Assembly: GCF_013459645.1 (NCBI RefSeq)
Contig: NZ_CP054861.1
Location: forward strand, 4,514,001-4,578,000
Direction of reading: 5' to 3'
DNA from: Martelella sp. NC20
GTDB taxonomy: Bacteria; Pseudomonadota; Alphaproteobacteria; Rhizobiales; Rhizobiaceae
Length of the DNA: 64,000 nt
The notes beneath the pieces are model-generated. The model saw only the letters and a list, made by a program, of their open reading frames with translations, did not search any database and was not told where the DNA came from. Below are positions 63,453 through 64,000 of the stretch, piece by piece. Positions within the stretch are counted from its first letter, which is position 1. Each line of letters begins with the position of its first letter. Made by a program: the position numbers and the translations under genes.

Positions 63453-63860
63453 ATGTCCGGGCCGGAGAAAAAGGCCGAGGTTGCTGTCGAACGGCTCAAG
63501 ACCCGTTCGCAGTTTCTGGCCGTTCAAAAAGGCGAGCGGCGCAAGGGCCCCCTGTTTCTGCTGGAACGACTTGACCGGCGCGAACCCGCATCAGGGCCTC
63601 GCGTCGGTTTTACCGTGACCAAACGCCAGGGCAATGCCGTGGAGCGCAACCGCATTCGCCGGCGGCTGAAAGAGGCGGTGCGCCTCAAGGCAGCGTTTGC
63701 AATGGAGCCCGGTTGCGACTATGTCGTTGTGGGCCGCCGCGAGGTGCTCGATGCATCGTTTGCGCGGCTGGCCGATGCGCTGGAATCGCGGATTTCAAAC
63801 CCGCCTCGAACCGGACGGAGCCGGAAGGCCTCCGCACCAGGAATAAAAGATGGAAAATAA
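63453..63860 (+). CDS. rnpA: Ribonuclease P protein component
   Basis: A 135-residue RnpA. The [23 protein letters not shown] block with the RNR motif, which binds the RNase P RNA, is intact. It assists 5' processing of tRNA precursors. It overlaps the yidC start by 11 bp. ATG 63453 lies right after the rpmH hairpin. Confidence 0.94.
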   Translation: MSGPEKKAEVAVERLKTRSQFLAVQKGERRKGPLFLLERLDRREPASGPRVGFTVTKRQGNAVERNRIRRRLKEAVRLKAAFAMEPGCDYVVVGRREVLDASFARLADALESRISNPPRTGRSRKASAPGIKDGK

Positions 63861-64000
63861 CCGCAATTCTATGATCGCGATCGGCCTGACGGTCCTGATC
63901 GTCCTCGCCTGGCAGTTCTTTTTCATGGGGCCGCGCCTGGAGGCGCAGCGCGAGGCCCAGGAACAGGCTGCCCTGCAGCAGCAGGCGCAGGAACAGACGG
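63850..64000 (+). CDS. yidC: Membrane protein insertase YidC (5' part)
   Basis: The first 50 residues only; the gene runs off the window. [21 protein letters not shown] is the N-terminal membrane anchor typical of Gram-negative YidC, followed by a Gln/Ala-rich stretch at the start of the periplasmic domain. The order rpmH-rnpA-yidC supports the name. Confidence 0.9.
   Translation, partial: MENNRNSMIAIGLTVLIVLAWQFFFMGPRLEAQREAQEQAALQQQAQEQT

Overview
The window reads as the chromosome of an alphaproteobacterium of the Rhizobiales (Hyphomicrobiales). The core genes (gatC-gatA, ruvX, tuf beside tRNA-Tyr and tRNA-Gly, rlmB, rpmH-rnpA-yidC), a GcrA-like protein and the GC-rich codon use all fit. 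A sugar-phosphoglycerate synthase/phosphatase pair and two formylglycine sulfatases would suit a halotolerant or marine member, but genus is a guess.

Left chromosomal arm (1-17293): IclR regulator with a divergent partial gene, a short M23 lipoprotein, a BrnT-BrnA toxin-antitoxin pair with a palindromic operator, gatA/gatC, an MBL hydrolase, ruvX, an AEC transporter, a VOC protein, a CPT-like kinase, tuf, a membrane diguanylate cyclase, tRNA-Gly(TCC), tRNA-Tyr(GTA), rlmB, a probable glucosyl-/mannosylglycerate pair, a second diguanylate cyclase and a PACE efflux protein.

Putative genomic island (about 17294-61170): a 47-bp perfect direct repeat of the 3' half of tRNA-Arg(ACG) occurs at 17294-17340 and, as part of the intact tRNA, at 61124-61170. 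A tyrosine recombinase gene stops exactly against the tRNA. Between the repeats lie: (a) two sulfatases enclosing a tripartite tricarboxylate transporter (TTT) under a divergent LysR gene, with tctA split by an IS110-family element whose bridge-RNA guides can be read against both its ends and its target; (b) a 16-kb leftward operon with the legionaminic-acid route (legB, legC, legG, legI, legH, ptmE, legF) followed by a KpsC/S-like transferase, Wzx, modification enzymes, Wzy, two related glycosyltransferases and an epimerase; (c) IS110 and PfpI gene debris; (d) rfbC-rfbB-rfbD-rfbA for dTDP-L-rhamnose; (e) an aldo/keto reductase with an AraC regulator; (f) a phage-like module without structural genes: a CI/Cro-like switch, a leftward ATGA-coupled early operon ending in a NusG paralogue, a rightward operon with a sliding-clamp-like protein, a small RDF candidate and the integrase. 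The island thus looks composite: surface-polysaccharide and sulfate-ester cargo next to a satellite- or cryptic-prophage-like engine.

Right chromosomal arm (61203-64000): a membrane sensor histidine kinase facing left, then rpmH, rnpA and the start of yidC.
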